From Paenibacillus dendrobii (GTDB lineage Bacteria; Bacillota; Bacilli; Paenibacillales; Paenibacillaceae): DNA of 64,000 bases. Below, one piece after another: positions 44,130-53,559 of the stretch. Location of the stretch: contig NZ_WUBI01000001.1 of NCBI RefSeq assembly GCF_009807035.1, positions 496,001-560,000 on the forward strand. Direction: 5' to 3'. The translations under genes were made by a program, and so were the position numbers. The notes below the pieces were generated by a model. That model was not told the DNA's origin and did no database searches. It worked only from the letters and a program-made list of their open reading frames with translations. How positions within the stretch are numbered: the first letter of the stretch is position 1; each line of letters begins with the position of its first letter.

Positions 44130-46528
44130 ACAAATCCATTCGCAAAGCGGCCGTTATCGGTTCCGGAATCATGGGGTCCGGCATTGCGGCCCATCTGGCC
44201 AACGTCGGAATTCCGTGCTTACTGCTGGATATGGTGCCCAAACAGCTGACGGACGAAGAAACAGCCAAAGGTTTGACCCTTGAGAATCCGGCTGTAAGGA
44301 ACAGGCTTGCAGCCAATGCCATAGCCAAGCTGGCCAAGACCAAACCGGCTCCGCTTTTTGACAACTCATTTGCTGACCGCATCACGCCAGGCAACCTGGA
44401 AGACCATCTGTCCCAGCTGGCCCAGGTGGACTGGATTATTGAGGTCGTGGTGGAAAATCTGGACGTGAAGAAGGGCCTTCTTCAACAGATTGAGGGCGTG
44501 TGGAAGCCGGGAACGATCGTCAGCTCCAATACCTCCGGTATATCGATCAATGCGATGGTGGCCACGTGTGGCGATGAGTTCAAGAAACATTTTATGGGCA
44601 CACACTTTTTTAACCCGCCAAGATATATGAAGCTTCTCGAAATCATACCCGGGCAGCAGACGGATCCCGAGCTTGTTACCTTCATGAAGGGCTTTTGCGA
44701 AAAGCTCCTTGGCAAAGGCGTTGTACTTGCCAAGGACACGCCGAACTTCATCGGCAACCGCATTGGAACCTATGGTTTGCTGGTGACGCTGAAAGAAATG
44801 ACGGAGAACGGCTATACCGTCGAGGAAGTGGATGCGGTGACCGGTCCGGCGATGGGCCGTCCGAAGAGTGCCACCTTCCGCACGCTGGATCTCGTAGGGC
44901 TCGATACGTTCGTGCATGTCGCGGACAACGTATATCACAATGTCACGGATGAACATGAGCAGCGGATCTTTACCGTGCCCCTAGCCATGAAAAGTATGGT
45001 GGAAAAAGGCTGGCTCGGGGAAAAGTCGGGTCAAGGATTTTATTTGAAGAAAAAAAGCGCAGGCGGCAGCGAGATTCTCGCGCTTGACCTGACGACCATG
45101 GAATATGTGACACAGAAGAAGCCTAAATCGGCTTCGCTGGAAGCCGCCAAGCTGGCGAAAGGAGCCAAGGAGAAAACGAAGGCATTGCTCGGAGCGAAGG
45201 ATCGCTACTCCGATCTGGCCTGGAATATTTTGAAGCAGGTGCTGATCTACTCTGCGGAAAAGGTTGGTGAAATCTCGGATTCCATCCAAGAGATCGATGA
45301 GGCGATGAAATGGGGCTTCTCATGGGAGCTCGGACCGTTCGAGACATGGGACGCCATCGGTTTGAAACGTTCGGTAGAGCGCATGGAAGCTGAAGGATTA
45401 ACCGTTCCGGCTTGGGTGAAGGATTGGATCGCGGCAGGCAATACATCCTTCTACAACAATGAAGAAGGGAAGCTGTATTCCATCCATGTCGGCTCTTCCA
45501 AGTATAAAGAGGTGGAATTCGCCCCGGAAATCATCAACCTGCGCAGCCTGAAAGAGCAAAACAAAATCATCAAAGGCAACAGCGGTGCAAGTCTCATTGA
45601 TCTGGGAGATGGAGTGACTTGCCTGGAGTTTCATTCGCCGAATAACGCGATCGGTGAAGACATCCTGAGCATGATCACGCAGAGCCTGGATGAAGTCAGA
45701 AGGAACTACAAAGGCATGGTCATTGCCAACCAGGGACGGAATTTCTGCGTAGGCGCCAACATCATGCTCTTATTGATGGAAGCCCAGGATGAAGAGTGGG
45801 ATGAAATCAACGATATCATTCATTTATTCCAGAACACGATGTATAAGGTCAAACGATTTGAAAAGCCAGTTGTGGCAGCTCCACATCGGATGTGCCTTGG
45901 TGGAGGTGTTGAAGCGTGCATGCCTGCCGACCATGTGGTGGCTTCCGCAGAAACCTACTACGGCCTTGTGGAGGTTGGCGTAGGTCTGATTCCTGCAGGT
46001 GGAGGTTGTAAGGAATTTGCACTCCGTTCAAGCCAGCAGGTGAGCTTGGATGGCGTTGATCTGCAGCCCTTCATCAATCATGTATTCCAAACCGTTGGAA
46101 CGGCTACGGTGTCCAGCAGCGGTTATGATGCCAAGAAGCTCGGATATCTCCGTCCATCCGACCGTGTTGTTTCGAATCAGGACTTCGCCATTTATGAAGC
46201 CAAACAATCGGTGCTCGGGTTGGCAAATACCGATTATAAGCCGATTCCGGAAGAAAAAATCCGTGTAGTCGGCTCTGAAGGTAAAGCCGTACTGCAGCTC
46301 GGCGCGATTGATATGAAGCGAGGCGGATATATCAGTGATCATGATCTGCTGATCGCGAAAAAATTAGCGCATGTGCTGGCAGGCGGCGATGTTCCAGCTG
46401 GATCCCTTGTCACTGAGCAATATATGCTCGATCTGGAGCGCGAGGCGTTCCTCAGTCTGTGCGGGGAACCAAAGACGCAGCAGCGCATGCATCATATGCT
46501 GACCAAAGGCAAAGCACTGCGAAACTAA
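44126..46528 (+). CDS. fadN: 3-hydroxyacyl-CoA dehydrogenase / enoyl-CoA hydratase
   Basis: 800 residues, multifunctional FadN. The N-terminal NAD site AVIGSGIMGSGIAAHLANVG (~9-28) starts the hydroxyacyl-CoA dehydrogenase; GTHFFNPPRYMKLLE and KDTPNFIGNRIG are its catalytic segments. The C-terminal third (~495-720) is crotonase-like with GRNFCVGANIMLLL and CLGGGVEACMPADH. Enzymes of this order (dehydrogenase first) are typical of Bacillus, reverse of E. coli FadB. It hydrates enoyl-CoA and oxidises hydroxyacyl-CoA. Overlaps fadF by 4 bases. Confidence 0.95.
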   Translation: MNKSIRKAAVIGSGIMGSGIAAHLANVGIPCLLLDMVPKQLTDEETAKGLTLENPAVRNRLAANAIAKLAKTKPAPLFDNSFADRITPGNLEDHLSQLAQVDWIIEVVVENLDVKKGLLQQIEGVWKPGTIVSSNTSGISINAMVATCGDEFKKHFMGTHFFNPPRYMKLLEIIPGQQTDPELVTFMKGFCEKLLGKGVVLAKDTPNFIGNRIGTYGLLVTLKEMTENGYTVEEVDAVTGPAMGRPKSATFRTLDLVGLDTFVHVADNVYHNVTDEHEQRIFTVPLAMKSMVEKGWLGEKSGQGFYLKKKSAGGSEILALDLTTMEYVTQKKPKSASLEAAKLAKGAKEKTKALLGAKDRYSDLAWNILKQVLIYSAEKVGEISDSIQEIDEAMKWGFSWELGPFETWDAIGLKRSVERMEAEGLTVPAWVKDWIAAGNTSFYNNEEGKLYSIHVGSSKYKEVEFAPEIINLRSLKEQNKIIKGNSGASLIDLGDGVTCLEFHSPNNAIGEDILSMITQSLDEVRRNYKGMVIANQGRNFCVGANIMLLLMEAQDEEWDEINDIIHLFQNTMYKVKRFEKPVVAAPHRMCLGGGVEACMPADHVVASAETYYGLVEVGVGLIPAGGGCKEFALRSSQQVSLDGVDLQPFINHVFQTVGTATVSSSGYDAKKLGYLRPSDRVVSNQDFAIYEAKQSVLGLANTDYKPIPEEKIRVVGSEGKAVLQLGAIDMKRGGYISDHDLLIAKKLAHVLAGGDVPAGSLVTEQYMLDLEREAFLSLCGEPKTQQRMHHMLTKGKALRN

Positions 46529-46552
46529 CATCCCAGGGGAGGGTGAATCGAA

Positions 46553-47737
46553 ATGAGAGAAGCAGTAATCGTATCCATGGCCCGTACCGCCATAGGCAGG
46601 GCCAAAAAAGGCAGCTTGGCCCAAACCCGGGCGGATGATCTCGGAAAAGCCGTCCTGGAAGCGGTCATTGACCGCGCGCCGGGCCTGAATAAAGAAGATG
46701 TGGAAGACATTATCATCGGCTGCGCCATGCCCGAAGGGGAACAGGGACTGAACTTTGCCCGCATCATGTCGCTGTATGCCGGATTCCCGGTCACCGTACC
46801 GGCGCTTACTATCAACCGTTTCTGTTCCTCAGGCCTGCAGGCGATTGCATTCGCGGCAGAGCGCGTCATGCTCGGGTCTGCGGATGTCCTGATCGCAGGT
46901 GGTGTGGAGAGCATGAGCCATGTGCCGATGACCGGCTTTAAAGTATCGCCGAATCCGCGTCTTGTTGCTGATATGCCTGAAGTTTACATGGGCATGGGGC
47001 ATACCGCAGAGGAAGTAGCGGAACGCTTTGGCATTTCTCGCGAGGATCAGGACCGCTTCGCGACCCGTTCCCACGAGAAAGCCGCAAGGGCAATCGCTGA
47101 AGGGAAATTCAACGACGAGATTATCCCGGTACAAGTGGAACTGAAACAGGTGGACGACAAAGGAAAAGTGCATACCAAATCCTTTGCCTTTCAAATGGAT
47201 GAAGGTGTTAGAGCGGATACGACGGAAGAAGTTCTCGGAAAACTGAAACCTTCATTCAAATTAGGCGGAACGGTAACGGCCGGCAACTCATCCCAGACCA
47301 GTGACGGGGCTGCTGCGGTTGTAGTCATGAGCAGGGAAAAAGCTGATGAACTAGGCTTGAAGCCCTTGGCTACCTTTCGTTCATTCGCGCTCAGCGGCGT
47401 GGAGCCGGAGATTATGGGCGTCGGTCCGGTGAAGGCGATCCCCAAGGCACTTCAGATGGCAGGCATCACGCAGGATGATGTGGAGCTGTTTGAGATCAAC
47501 GAAGCTTTCGCCTCCCAATGCGTGCATATCATCCGCGAACTTGGCATCGATCAAGAGAAAGTTAACGTCAACGGCGGCGCGATCGCGCTGGGTCACCCGC
47601 TGGGCTGCACAGGTACCAAACTGACGACGACACTTATCAACGAGCTCCGGCGCCGCGGCGGTGGTTACGGGGTCGTGTCCATGTGCATCGGCGGCGGTAT
47701 GGGAGCCGCCGGGGTGTTTGAAGTCCATCCCGAGTAA
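46553..47737 (+). CDS. fadA: Acetyl-CoA acyltransferase (3-ketoacyl-CoA thiolase)
   Basis: 394 residues. Active Cys91 in [15 protein letters not shown], His in [16 protein letters not shown], and the second Cys in CIGGGMGAA are the full thiolase set. It cleaves 3-ketoacyl-CoA to acetyl-CoA in the last beta-oxidation step. GGGGAGGG precedes the ATG, 24 bases after fadN. Confidence 0.96.
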   Translation: MREAVIVSMARTAIGRAKKGSLAQTRADDLGKAVLEAVIDRAPGLNKEDVEDIIIGCAMPEGEQGLNFARIMSLYAGFPVTVPALTINRFCSSGLQAIAFAAERVMLGSADVLIAGGVESMSHVPMTGFKVSPNPRLVADMPEVYMGMGHTAEEVAERFGISREDQDRFATRSHEKAARAIAEGKFNDEIIPVQVELKQVDDKGKVHTKSFAFQMDEGVRADTTEEVLGKLKPSFKLGGTVTAGNSSQTSDGAAAVVVMSREKADELGLKPLATFRSFALSGVEPEIMGVGPVKAIPKALQMAGITQDDVELFEINEAFASQCVHIIRELGIDQEKVNVNGGAIALGHPLGCTGTKLTTTLINELRRRGGGYGVVSMCIGGGMGAAGVFEVHPE

Positions 47738-47816
47738 ACGTTGTTTTGCTTGCCGATATCAAATGTAACATTCCTCGAAGTTTATTTTAATAACCTTTAA
47801 TAAGGAGAGATAGAGC

Positions 47817-49598
47817 ATGAGCACAACAATGAACAAAGTGATTGGCGGCAGTTACATTATTGAAGATACCGATTTCAGTCAGATCGTGACCCCGGAGGAT
47901 TTTACCGAAGAACACCGCATGATCGCGGAAACGACGGCTGACTTCGTAGCGGGAGAAATCGTTCCCCATGATGAAGAAATCGAGAAACTGAATTATGAAC
48001 TGACGGTAGAAAAAATGCGTAAAGCCGGAGAACTCGGACTGCTTGGCGCTGATGTGCCCGAAGCTTATGGTGGTCTGGGACTGGATAAGGTCAGCTCCAC
48101 GCTGATCAATGAGAATTTGACGAAAGCTTCCGCATTTGCGCTCTCCATTGGAGCTCATGTCGGGATCGGAACCCTTCCGATCGTGTACTTCGGGACGGAA
48201 GAGCAGAAACAGAAGTATCTGCCTCTCCTGGCCACCGGCGAAAAGATCGCAGCCTACTGCTTGACAGAACCTTCCTCCGGATCGGATGCCCTAGGCGCCA
48301 AAACAACAGCAACTTTATCCGATGACGGTGAATATTATGTCTTGAACGGAACAAAGCAGTTCATCACGAATGCTGGTTTCGCGGACCTATTTATCGTTTA
48401 TGCCAAAGTAAACGGCAAAGATTTCAGTACCTTTATCGTTGAACGCACGATGGAGGGCGTAAGCATTGGACCGGAAGAGAAGAAGATGGGCATTAAAGGC
48501 TCCTCGACTTGCCAGTTGATCCTGGAGGATGTGAAGGTTCCTGTAGAGAATCTGTTATGGGAAGTCGGAAAAGGGCATCTCATTGCGTTTAACATCCTGA
48601 ACATTGGGCGCTTCAAACTGGCTGCAGGCTGCGTGGGAGCATCTAAAGACACGATTGCTCTCGCCGCCGGATACGCCAATGAACGGACCCAGTTCGGACG
48701 CAAAATTTCTTCCTTCCCGCTTCTAGGCAAAAAGCTGGCGGACATGAACACGAAGGCTTTCGTGCTCGAAAGCATGGTTTACCGTACCGCAGGGCTTTTC
48801 GATGTAGGCCTTGCCGAAGTGGATCATAGCAGCCCGCAGGTCGGATACCAATCCGCGAAAGCGATTGCCGAATACCAGCTCGAATGTTCGATCAATAAAG
48901 TCTTCGGCTCCGAAGTGCTCGATTTCATCGTTGACGAAGGTGTCCAGATCCATGGGGGATACGGCTTTACGCAGGAATACCGCGTGGAACGCAATTACCG
49001 CGATTCCCGCATCAACCGGATTTTCGAAGGTACGAACGAAATCAACCGCCTGCTGATTCCGGGTTCCCTCGTCAAGAAAGCCATGAAAGGCGAGCTTCCA
49101 TTGATGCAAAAAGCGATGGCTCTGCAAAACGAACTGATGGAGCCGATTCCAAACCAGTTGTTTGACGGTACGCTGGAACAGGAAACGCATCTTCTCAAAA
49201 TGTCCAAGAAAATCTTCCTGATGTGCGGCGCTCAGGCCGTACAGAAGTACCAAATGAAGCTCGAAGAGCAGCAGGAAATCTTAAGCGATCTGGCCGACAT
49301 GATGATTTCCGTATTTGCGATGGAAAGCGCGCTGCTTCGCACGCAGAAGATCATGGACCGTTCCGGCGAAGACAAAGGGAATCTTGCCATTCAAATGACG
49401 ACCGTATTCGTTCATGAAGAATTCGTGAAAATCGAAAACTGGGCCAAGGAAGTGCTGGCAGCCATGGAATCCGGAGACACGCTCCGAACCCAACTGTCCG
49501 TTCTGAAAAAGCTGGTCCGTAAATCGCCGGTTGACGTGCTAGGCATCAAGCGCGAAATTGCAGCGAAGGTGATCGACGCAGAATCCTACGTTTTGTAA
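47817..49598 (+). CDS. fadE: Acyl-CoA dehydrogenase FadE
   Basis: 593 residues, close to the usual length of Bacillus FadE (YusJ). AYCLTEPSSGSDALGAKTTA and the flavin segment FITNAGFADLFIVYAK, QIHGGYGFTQEY near 370-385 and RINRIFEGTNEINRLLI are typical, and a C-terminal helical extension (~400-593) belongs to this subgroup. It introduces the trans-2 double bond, giving electrons to EtfAB. AAGGAGAG precedes the ATG; 79 bases after fadA without a terminator. Confidence 0.95.
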   Translation: MSTTMNKVIGGSYIIEDTDFSQIVTPEDFTEEHRMIAETTADFVAGEIVPHDEEIEKLNYELTVEKMRKAGELGLLGADVPEAYGGLGLDKVSSTLINENLTKASAFALSIGAHVGIGTLPIVYFGTEEQKQKYLPLLATGEKIAAYCLTEPSSGSDALGAKTTATLSDDGEYYVLNGTKQFITNAGFADLFIVYAKVNGKDFSTFIVERTMEGVSIGPEEKKMGIKGSSTCQLILEDVKVPVENLLWEVGKGHLIAFNILNIGRFKLAAGCVGASKDTIALAAGYANERTQFGRKISSFPLLGKKLADMNTKAFVLESMVYRTAGLFDVGLAEVDHSSPQVGYQSAKAIAEYQLECSINKVFGSEVLDFIVDEGVQIHGGYGFTQEYRVERNYRDSRINRIFEGTNEINRLLIPGSLVKKAMKGELPLMQKAMALQNELMEPIPNQLFDGTLEQETHLLKMSKKIFLMCGAQAVQKYQMKLEEQQEILSDLADMMISVFAMESALLRTQKIMDRSGEDKGNLAIQMTTVFVHEEFVKIENWAKEVLAAMESGDTLRTQLSVLKKLVRKSPVDVLGIKREIAAKVIDAESYVL

Positions 49599-49621
49599 TA
49601 TTGTGAGATGGGGTGGCCTGG

Positions 49622-51316
49622 ATGACGAATAATCCATGGTTAGATCAATATCCTGATGAGGTCCCGCACAGTTACGATTATCCCAAGCAAAATTTGGCCC
49701 GATTTTTAGTTGATTCAGCAACGTTATATCCCCAGCATATCGCACTTGATTTTCTGGGGAAGAAAATAACCTATTCCAGTTTGCTCAAAGATGTCTACCG
49801 TTTTGCGAATGCCCTGCACCAGATGGGCGTTCGCAAAGGGGATCGGATTGCCGTCATGCTGCCCAATTGTCCACAAGGAGTGATTGCCTATTACGGCACA
49901 CTCCTTGTCGGCGGTATAGCAGTGATGACGAATCCGCTGTATGTCCCGCGCGAGATCGAACACCAGCTCACAGACTCGGGCGCGAAAATCATCGTGACCT
50001 TGGATGCGCTGGTAGATCGGGTCAACAAAGCGATGGAGAATCATCCGTTAGAGCGGATCATCGTCACATCCTTGAAGGATTACCTGCCATTTCCGAAAAA
50101 CTTGCTCTACCCGATTAAAGCCAAAAAAGACGGCATGGCCGCTAATGTAGAATATAATGAGCGTGTTTTATCATTTGTACAGTTTCTCAAAAACTCCAGC
50201 GAAAAGTCATTTGAGGTGCCGGTGGATGCCGAAAAGGATCTCGCACTCATCCAGTACACTGGAGGAACAACCGGATTTGCTAAGGGCGTCATGTTAACGC
50301 ATATGAATCTGGTGTCCAACACCATTCAAGCACAGCTTTGGTTTTACCGCTCAGAAATCGCCAAGGAAACCTATCTCGCTGCACTGCCGTTTTTCCATGT
50401 ATTCGGACTTACGGTTCTGCTCAATCAGGCGATGTATATCGCCGGAACGCTCCTCTTGATCCCACGCTTTCAAATCGATGAGGTGCTGAAAACAATCCAC
50501 AAGAAAAAGCCAACCGTTTTCCCGGGGGCGCCAACCATGTATATTGCCGTTATTCATCATCCGGAGGTCAGTCGTTTTGATCTGTCGTCCATCCAAATTT
50601 GTATCAGCGGAGCCGCTCCGCTACCGGTGGAGGTTCAGGAACGTTTCGAGAAGATGACGGGCGGCAAGCTGATCGAAGGCTATGGGTTAACGGAGGCATC
50701 ACCTGTGACGCATGCCAATAATATTTGGGAAAAGAGAAAGACCGGATCCATCGGTATACCGTTTCCCGATACGGTGGCTAAGGTCGTACATCCAGAGACG
50801 GGTGACGAAATGCCTCTTGGTGATATCGGCGAGTTGGTCGTCAAAGGTCCGCAGGTGATGAAAGGCTACTGGAACCGTCCGGAGGAAACCGAACGTACGC
50901 TAAGAGACGGCTGGTTATTCACTGGCGATTTAGCGCGTATGGACGATGAAGGCTTTTTCTACATTCTCGACCGGCGCAAAGATTTGATTATTGCCGGGGG
51001 CTACAACATCTATCCGCGCGAAGTCGAAGAGGTGTTGTTTGAGCATCCGGATGTGGAAGAAGCGGTTGTGGCCGGAATTAATGATCCTTACCGGGGCGAA
51101 AATGTAAAGGCTTACATTGTCCTGCGCAAAGGTTCTATCGTCACTGAAAAAGAGCTGAAAAGCTGGTGTAAAGAACGTCTGGCTGTCTATAAAGTACCTA
51201 AAATTTACGAATTCCGTGAATCCCTTCCCAAAACATTGGTTGGTAAAGTGCTCCGGCGGAAGTTGATTGAAGAGGAAAATGAAAAGCTCGTGAATCAATC
51301 CAAAGTAGATTTGTAA
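49622..51316 (+). CDS. lcfA: Long-chain fatty acid CoA ligase
   Basis: 564 residues. AMP-binding signature YTGGTTGFAKGV (~212-223), ISGAAPLPVEVQ, EGYGLTEASPVTHAN, GWLFTGDLARMDDEGFF and DLIIAGGYNIYPREVEE are the ordered ANL-family motifs, with the C-terminal Lys in KTLVGKVLRRKL. It activates fatty acids at the membrane for the operon. ATG 49622 follows ATGGGGTGG at 5 bases; a GTG at 49613 lies inside that site and is less likely. 23 bases after fadE. Confidence 0.93.
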   Translation: MTNNPWLDQYPDEVPHSYDYPKQNLARFLVDSATLYPQHIALDFLGKKITYSSLLKDVYRFANALHQMGVRKGDRIAVMLPNCPQGVIAYYGTLLVGGIAVMTNPLYVPREIEHQLTDSGAKIIVTLDALVDRVNKAMENHPLERIIVTSLKDYLPFPKNLLYPIKAKKDGMAANVEYNERVLSFVQFLKNSSEKSFEVPVDAEKDLALIQYTGGTTGFAKGVMLTHMNLVSNTIQAQLWFYRSEIAKETYLAALPFFHVFGLTVLLNQAMYIAGTLLLIPRFQIDEVLKTIHKKKPTVFPGAPTMYIAVIHHPEVSRFDLSSIQICISGAAPLPVEVQERFEKMTGGKLIEGYGLTEASPVTHANNIWEKRKTGSIGIPFPDTVAKVVHPETGDEMPLGDIGELVVKGPQVMKGYWNRPEETERTLRDGWLFTGDLARMDDEGFFYILDRRKDLIIAGGYNIYPREVEEVLFEHPDVEEAVVAGINDPYRGENVKAYIVLRKGSIVTEKELKSWCKERLAVYKVPKIYEFRESLPKTLVGKVLRRKLIEEENEKLVNQSKVDL

Positions 51317-51389
51317 GGTAGGTTTGTAAAATCTCAATTATGTTCTGCAGAAGGGAGACCATATTTGAGGAGTAAAGGAGATTTAGCCT

Positions 51390-51827
51390 ATGGATCACGC
51401 ATCGGGCGGAAATATCCCGGAGCTGGAGCTCCTGGAGCGGGCCGCTAAGAATACCTTCTGGGACTTTATCGGCTGCGAAATTGTTGAAATCGATGAAAAG
51501 AAAGTGGTTGTTGCGTTCGACATTCAGCCGCATCATCTGAATTTGATCGGAATTCTGCACGGAGGGATGCATGCTTCTGTGATCGATTCTGCCATGGGAC
51601 TCATTGTCATGCTGGCACGCCCCGGCGTCAGCGTCGTAACCGTTGGGCTGAACATGAACTATGTGGCACCGACGTCTGAAGGACGCGTACTCGTCTCAGC
51701 AGAACTCATTCACAGCTCCCGGAAGCTGATAACGGCACAAGCTTATGCCCGGAAGGAGAATGGTGATTTGCTGGCTTTTGGCACCGGAACCTTCCGTGTA
51801 ATTGATAAACCCATACCGGGAGCCTGA
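51390..51827 (+). CDS. PaaI-type hotdog thioesterase
   Basis: 145 residues, one hotdog fold. GILHGGMHASVIDSAMGL (~53-70) is the PaaI/YbgC signature with Asp or Glu catalysis, and VAPTSEGRVLVSAELIH ends the sheet. It likely hydrolyses acyl-CoA or aryl-CoA, releasing trapped CoA during fatty acid breakdown. AAAGGAG precedes the ATG. In the fad operon, 73 bases after the ligase gene. Confidence 0.9.
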   Translation: MDHASGGNIPELELLERAAKNTFWDFIGCEIVEIDEKKVVVAFDIQPHHLNLIGILHGGMHASVIDSAMGLIVMLARPGVSVVTVGLNMNYVAPTSEGRVLVSAELIHSSRKLITAQAYARKENGDLLAFGTGTFRVIDKPIPGA

Positions 51828-51844
51828 GAAAAAGGAGGTGGCGC

Positions 51845-52168
51845 ATGTCCATCAAGGAGGAGCTTCAGCAGCTCGCAGATCGGATGAATGCAAGGCCCGG
51901 GCCAATCGAAACACTCCATGCCATTTATCGGTTTCATATCCATGAAATCGGCACATACCAAGTTGCATTCGAGAATGCCAGAGTGATTGTCTCTGAGGAA
52001 ACTGGAGGTACAGCAGACTGCATCTTAACATTGTCGGAGAAGACTTTCCACAAGCTGCTGGCGGATGATTTGAATACGACAATGGCGTTTATGACAGGCT
52101 CGCTCAAGGTCGATGGCAAGCTAGGGCTCGCGCTCAAGCTGCAGGAAGTATTGAAACAGTACGTATAA
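51845..52168 (+). CDS. SCP2 sterol-transfer-family protein
   Basis: 107 residues, one SCP-2 domain: a strand-rich N-terminal half (TYQVAFENARVIV, DCILTLSEKTFHKLLADDLN) and a C-terminal helix GSLKVDGKLGLALKLQEVL, which is the diagnostic end. SCP2 domains carry acyl chains or acyl-CoA. AAAGGAGGTGGCGC precedes the ATG, 17 bases after the thioesterase. It closes the fad operon before a terminator and may shuttle acyl intermediates (inference). Confidence 0.88.
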   Translation: MSIKEELQQLADRMNARPGPIETLHAIYRFHIHEIGTYQVAFENARVIVSEETGGTADCILTLSEKTFHKLLADDLNTTMAFMTGSLKVDGKLGLALKLQEVLKQYV

Positions 52169-52178
52169 TTTGAACGAT

Positions 52179-52222
52179 AAAACCCGATTTCTGTGTTTAC
52201 AACAGAGAAATCGGGCTTTTCT
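52179..52222. terminator. Terminator of the fad operon
   Basis: CCCGATTTCT pairs with AGAAATCGGG, inner TGTT/AACA, followed by CTTTTCTTTT on the plus strand and AAAA/TTTT on the other side. Confidence 0.85.
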
Positions 52223-52240
52223 TTTACATGAAATTTGTGG

Positions 52241-52627
52241 TTAATCGATGATCGCCTCAGCTTCAATTTCAACCATTAGCAGAGGATCTATCAGAGCTTT
52301 AACTTCCACCATGGTAGCAGCAGGCTGAATTTCTTTGAAGAATTCCCCGTGAGCCTTTCCGACTTCTTCCCACTTTGAAATATCTGTAACAAACATGCGG
52401 GTTCTGACGACATGAGTCATATCAGATCCTAATTCTTTGAGCGCCTTCTCAATGGTTTGCAGAATGAATTTTGTTTGCTCGTAGGGACTTCCTGCACCGA
52501 TGACCTCGCCCTCTTGTATAGCGGTTGTTCCCGCAACTTCAATTCGATTTCCAATGCGAATGGCACGGCAATAACCTACCTGTGATTCCCAGGGTGAGCC
52601 CGTAAATACCTGCTTTCGATTCATCAT
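52241..52627 (-). CDS. RidA/YjgF/YER057c family protein
   Basis: 128 residues. The family hydrolyses reactive enamine/imine intermediates such as 2-aminoacrylate; Arg in THVVRTRMFVTDI is the conserved substrate-binding residue, and PAATMVEVKALIDPLLMVEIEA is the C-terminal signature. Start ATG 52627 or 52624 after AAAGGAG. It lies convergent to the fad operon and separate from it. Confidence 0.9.
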   Translation of the reverse strand: MMNRKQVFTGSPWESQVGYCRAIRIGNRIEVAGTTAIQEGEVIGAGSPYEQTKFILQTIEKALKELGSDMTHVVRTRMFVTDISKWEEVGKAHGEFFKEIQPAATMVEVKALIDPLLMVEIEAEAIID

Positions 52628-52686
52628 GATTCTCCTTTATGAACTTGAGTAAATGATTGCTGAATTATATAGCATAAACGGAGAAT

Positions 52687-53559
52687 TTAAAAGATTGTTT
52701 CGGCATGAGGCGAAAGTGCGTGCACATGCTTCAAATAAGCAGTTACTCGTTGATCATCCTGTTGAGGATACGCAAATCCGAAGTGATCCGCGACGAAAAA
52801 TGCGCTGCTGCGAAACAACCTGCACATGGCGAACAATGCTCTCCATACCTCTTCATAGTCTCCCTTGCAAAAGGTCGAGAGGAGCTCGTTCCATTGAGGT
52901 TCCGACATATATTTCTGCAGATACTTGCCATTTTTACCCGCACTCACCGAGAAATCCGTTTGGATTCCAACCTGCCATTCGAGCATTTTGATCAGCATCG
53001 GCCGCATTACCTGATGCAGATGATCCTGGGCGTACAGGATTTCCTGTCTCCATAGACCTTTGGCCACATAAGTTGAGACCCACCAAAATTCATTGCAGCA
53101 ATCGGCAAAAAATTCGCTGGAAGGACGTTGTATCCAATAATCCTCGTCCGTGGGTGCAGGTACATGCGGGAGAGATTGATCTTTATCGAGAAGAACAAGG
53201 GTCAGCTTATCCTCTTGACAGTAGGCTTCTTGATCTTCGACAGGGGCAAGCATAAGATCGATCCGGTTTCCATCTGTAAATAACATCAAATACGTAAAGC
53301 GTCCGCCGAGCGATGGAGGGAATAAATTCATATCTTCCGGCGTCTGCATAATAATCCGTTCACCGAACACGTCCACCCAATGCGGATCTCGAAGAAACGA
53401 ATCCATTTCGGATACCAGATAGACGATATCATAATCCTGAAATGGATCAACGGGTGCGCGTGGATTGGTGCGGGAGCCGTTCATGGCCACCGCACGGATC
53501 CGCTCGTCTTTTCCCGCCACATTCAAAATTAACTCCAACATTTCCTGCTTTGTTCTCAT
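52687..53559 (-). CDS. aadK: Aminoglycoside 6-adenylyltransferase
   Basis: 290 residues, ANT(6)/AadK family. The nucleotidyltransferase motif is GSRTNP (residues ~28-33) with QDYDIVYLV supplying metal-binding Asp residues; WIQRPSSEFFADCCNEFWWVSTYVAKGL continues the family pattern, and the length equals typical AadK. It would adenylylate streptomycin at position 6. Chromosomal copies are common in Bacillales. It begins at the base after the fadH-like stop codon, so it is probably translated from the same mRNA. Resistance is predicted, not proven. Confidence 0.88.
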   Translation of the reverse strand: MRTKQEMLELILNVAGKDERIRAVAMNGSRTNPRAPVDPFQDYDIVYLVSEMDSFLRDPHWVDVFGERIIMQTPEDMNLFPPSLGGRFTYLMLFTDGNRIDLMLAPVEDQEAYCQEDKLTLVLLDKDQSLPHVPAPTDEDYWIQRPSSEFFADCCNEFWWVSTYVAKGLWRQEILYAQDHLHQVMRPMLIKMLEWQVGIQTDFSVSAGKNGKYLQKYMSEPQWNELLSTFCKGDYEEVWRALFAMCRLFRSSAFFVADHFGFAYPQQDDQRVTAYLKHVHALSPHAETIF

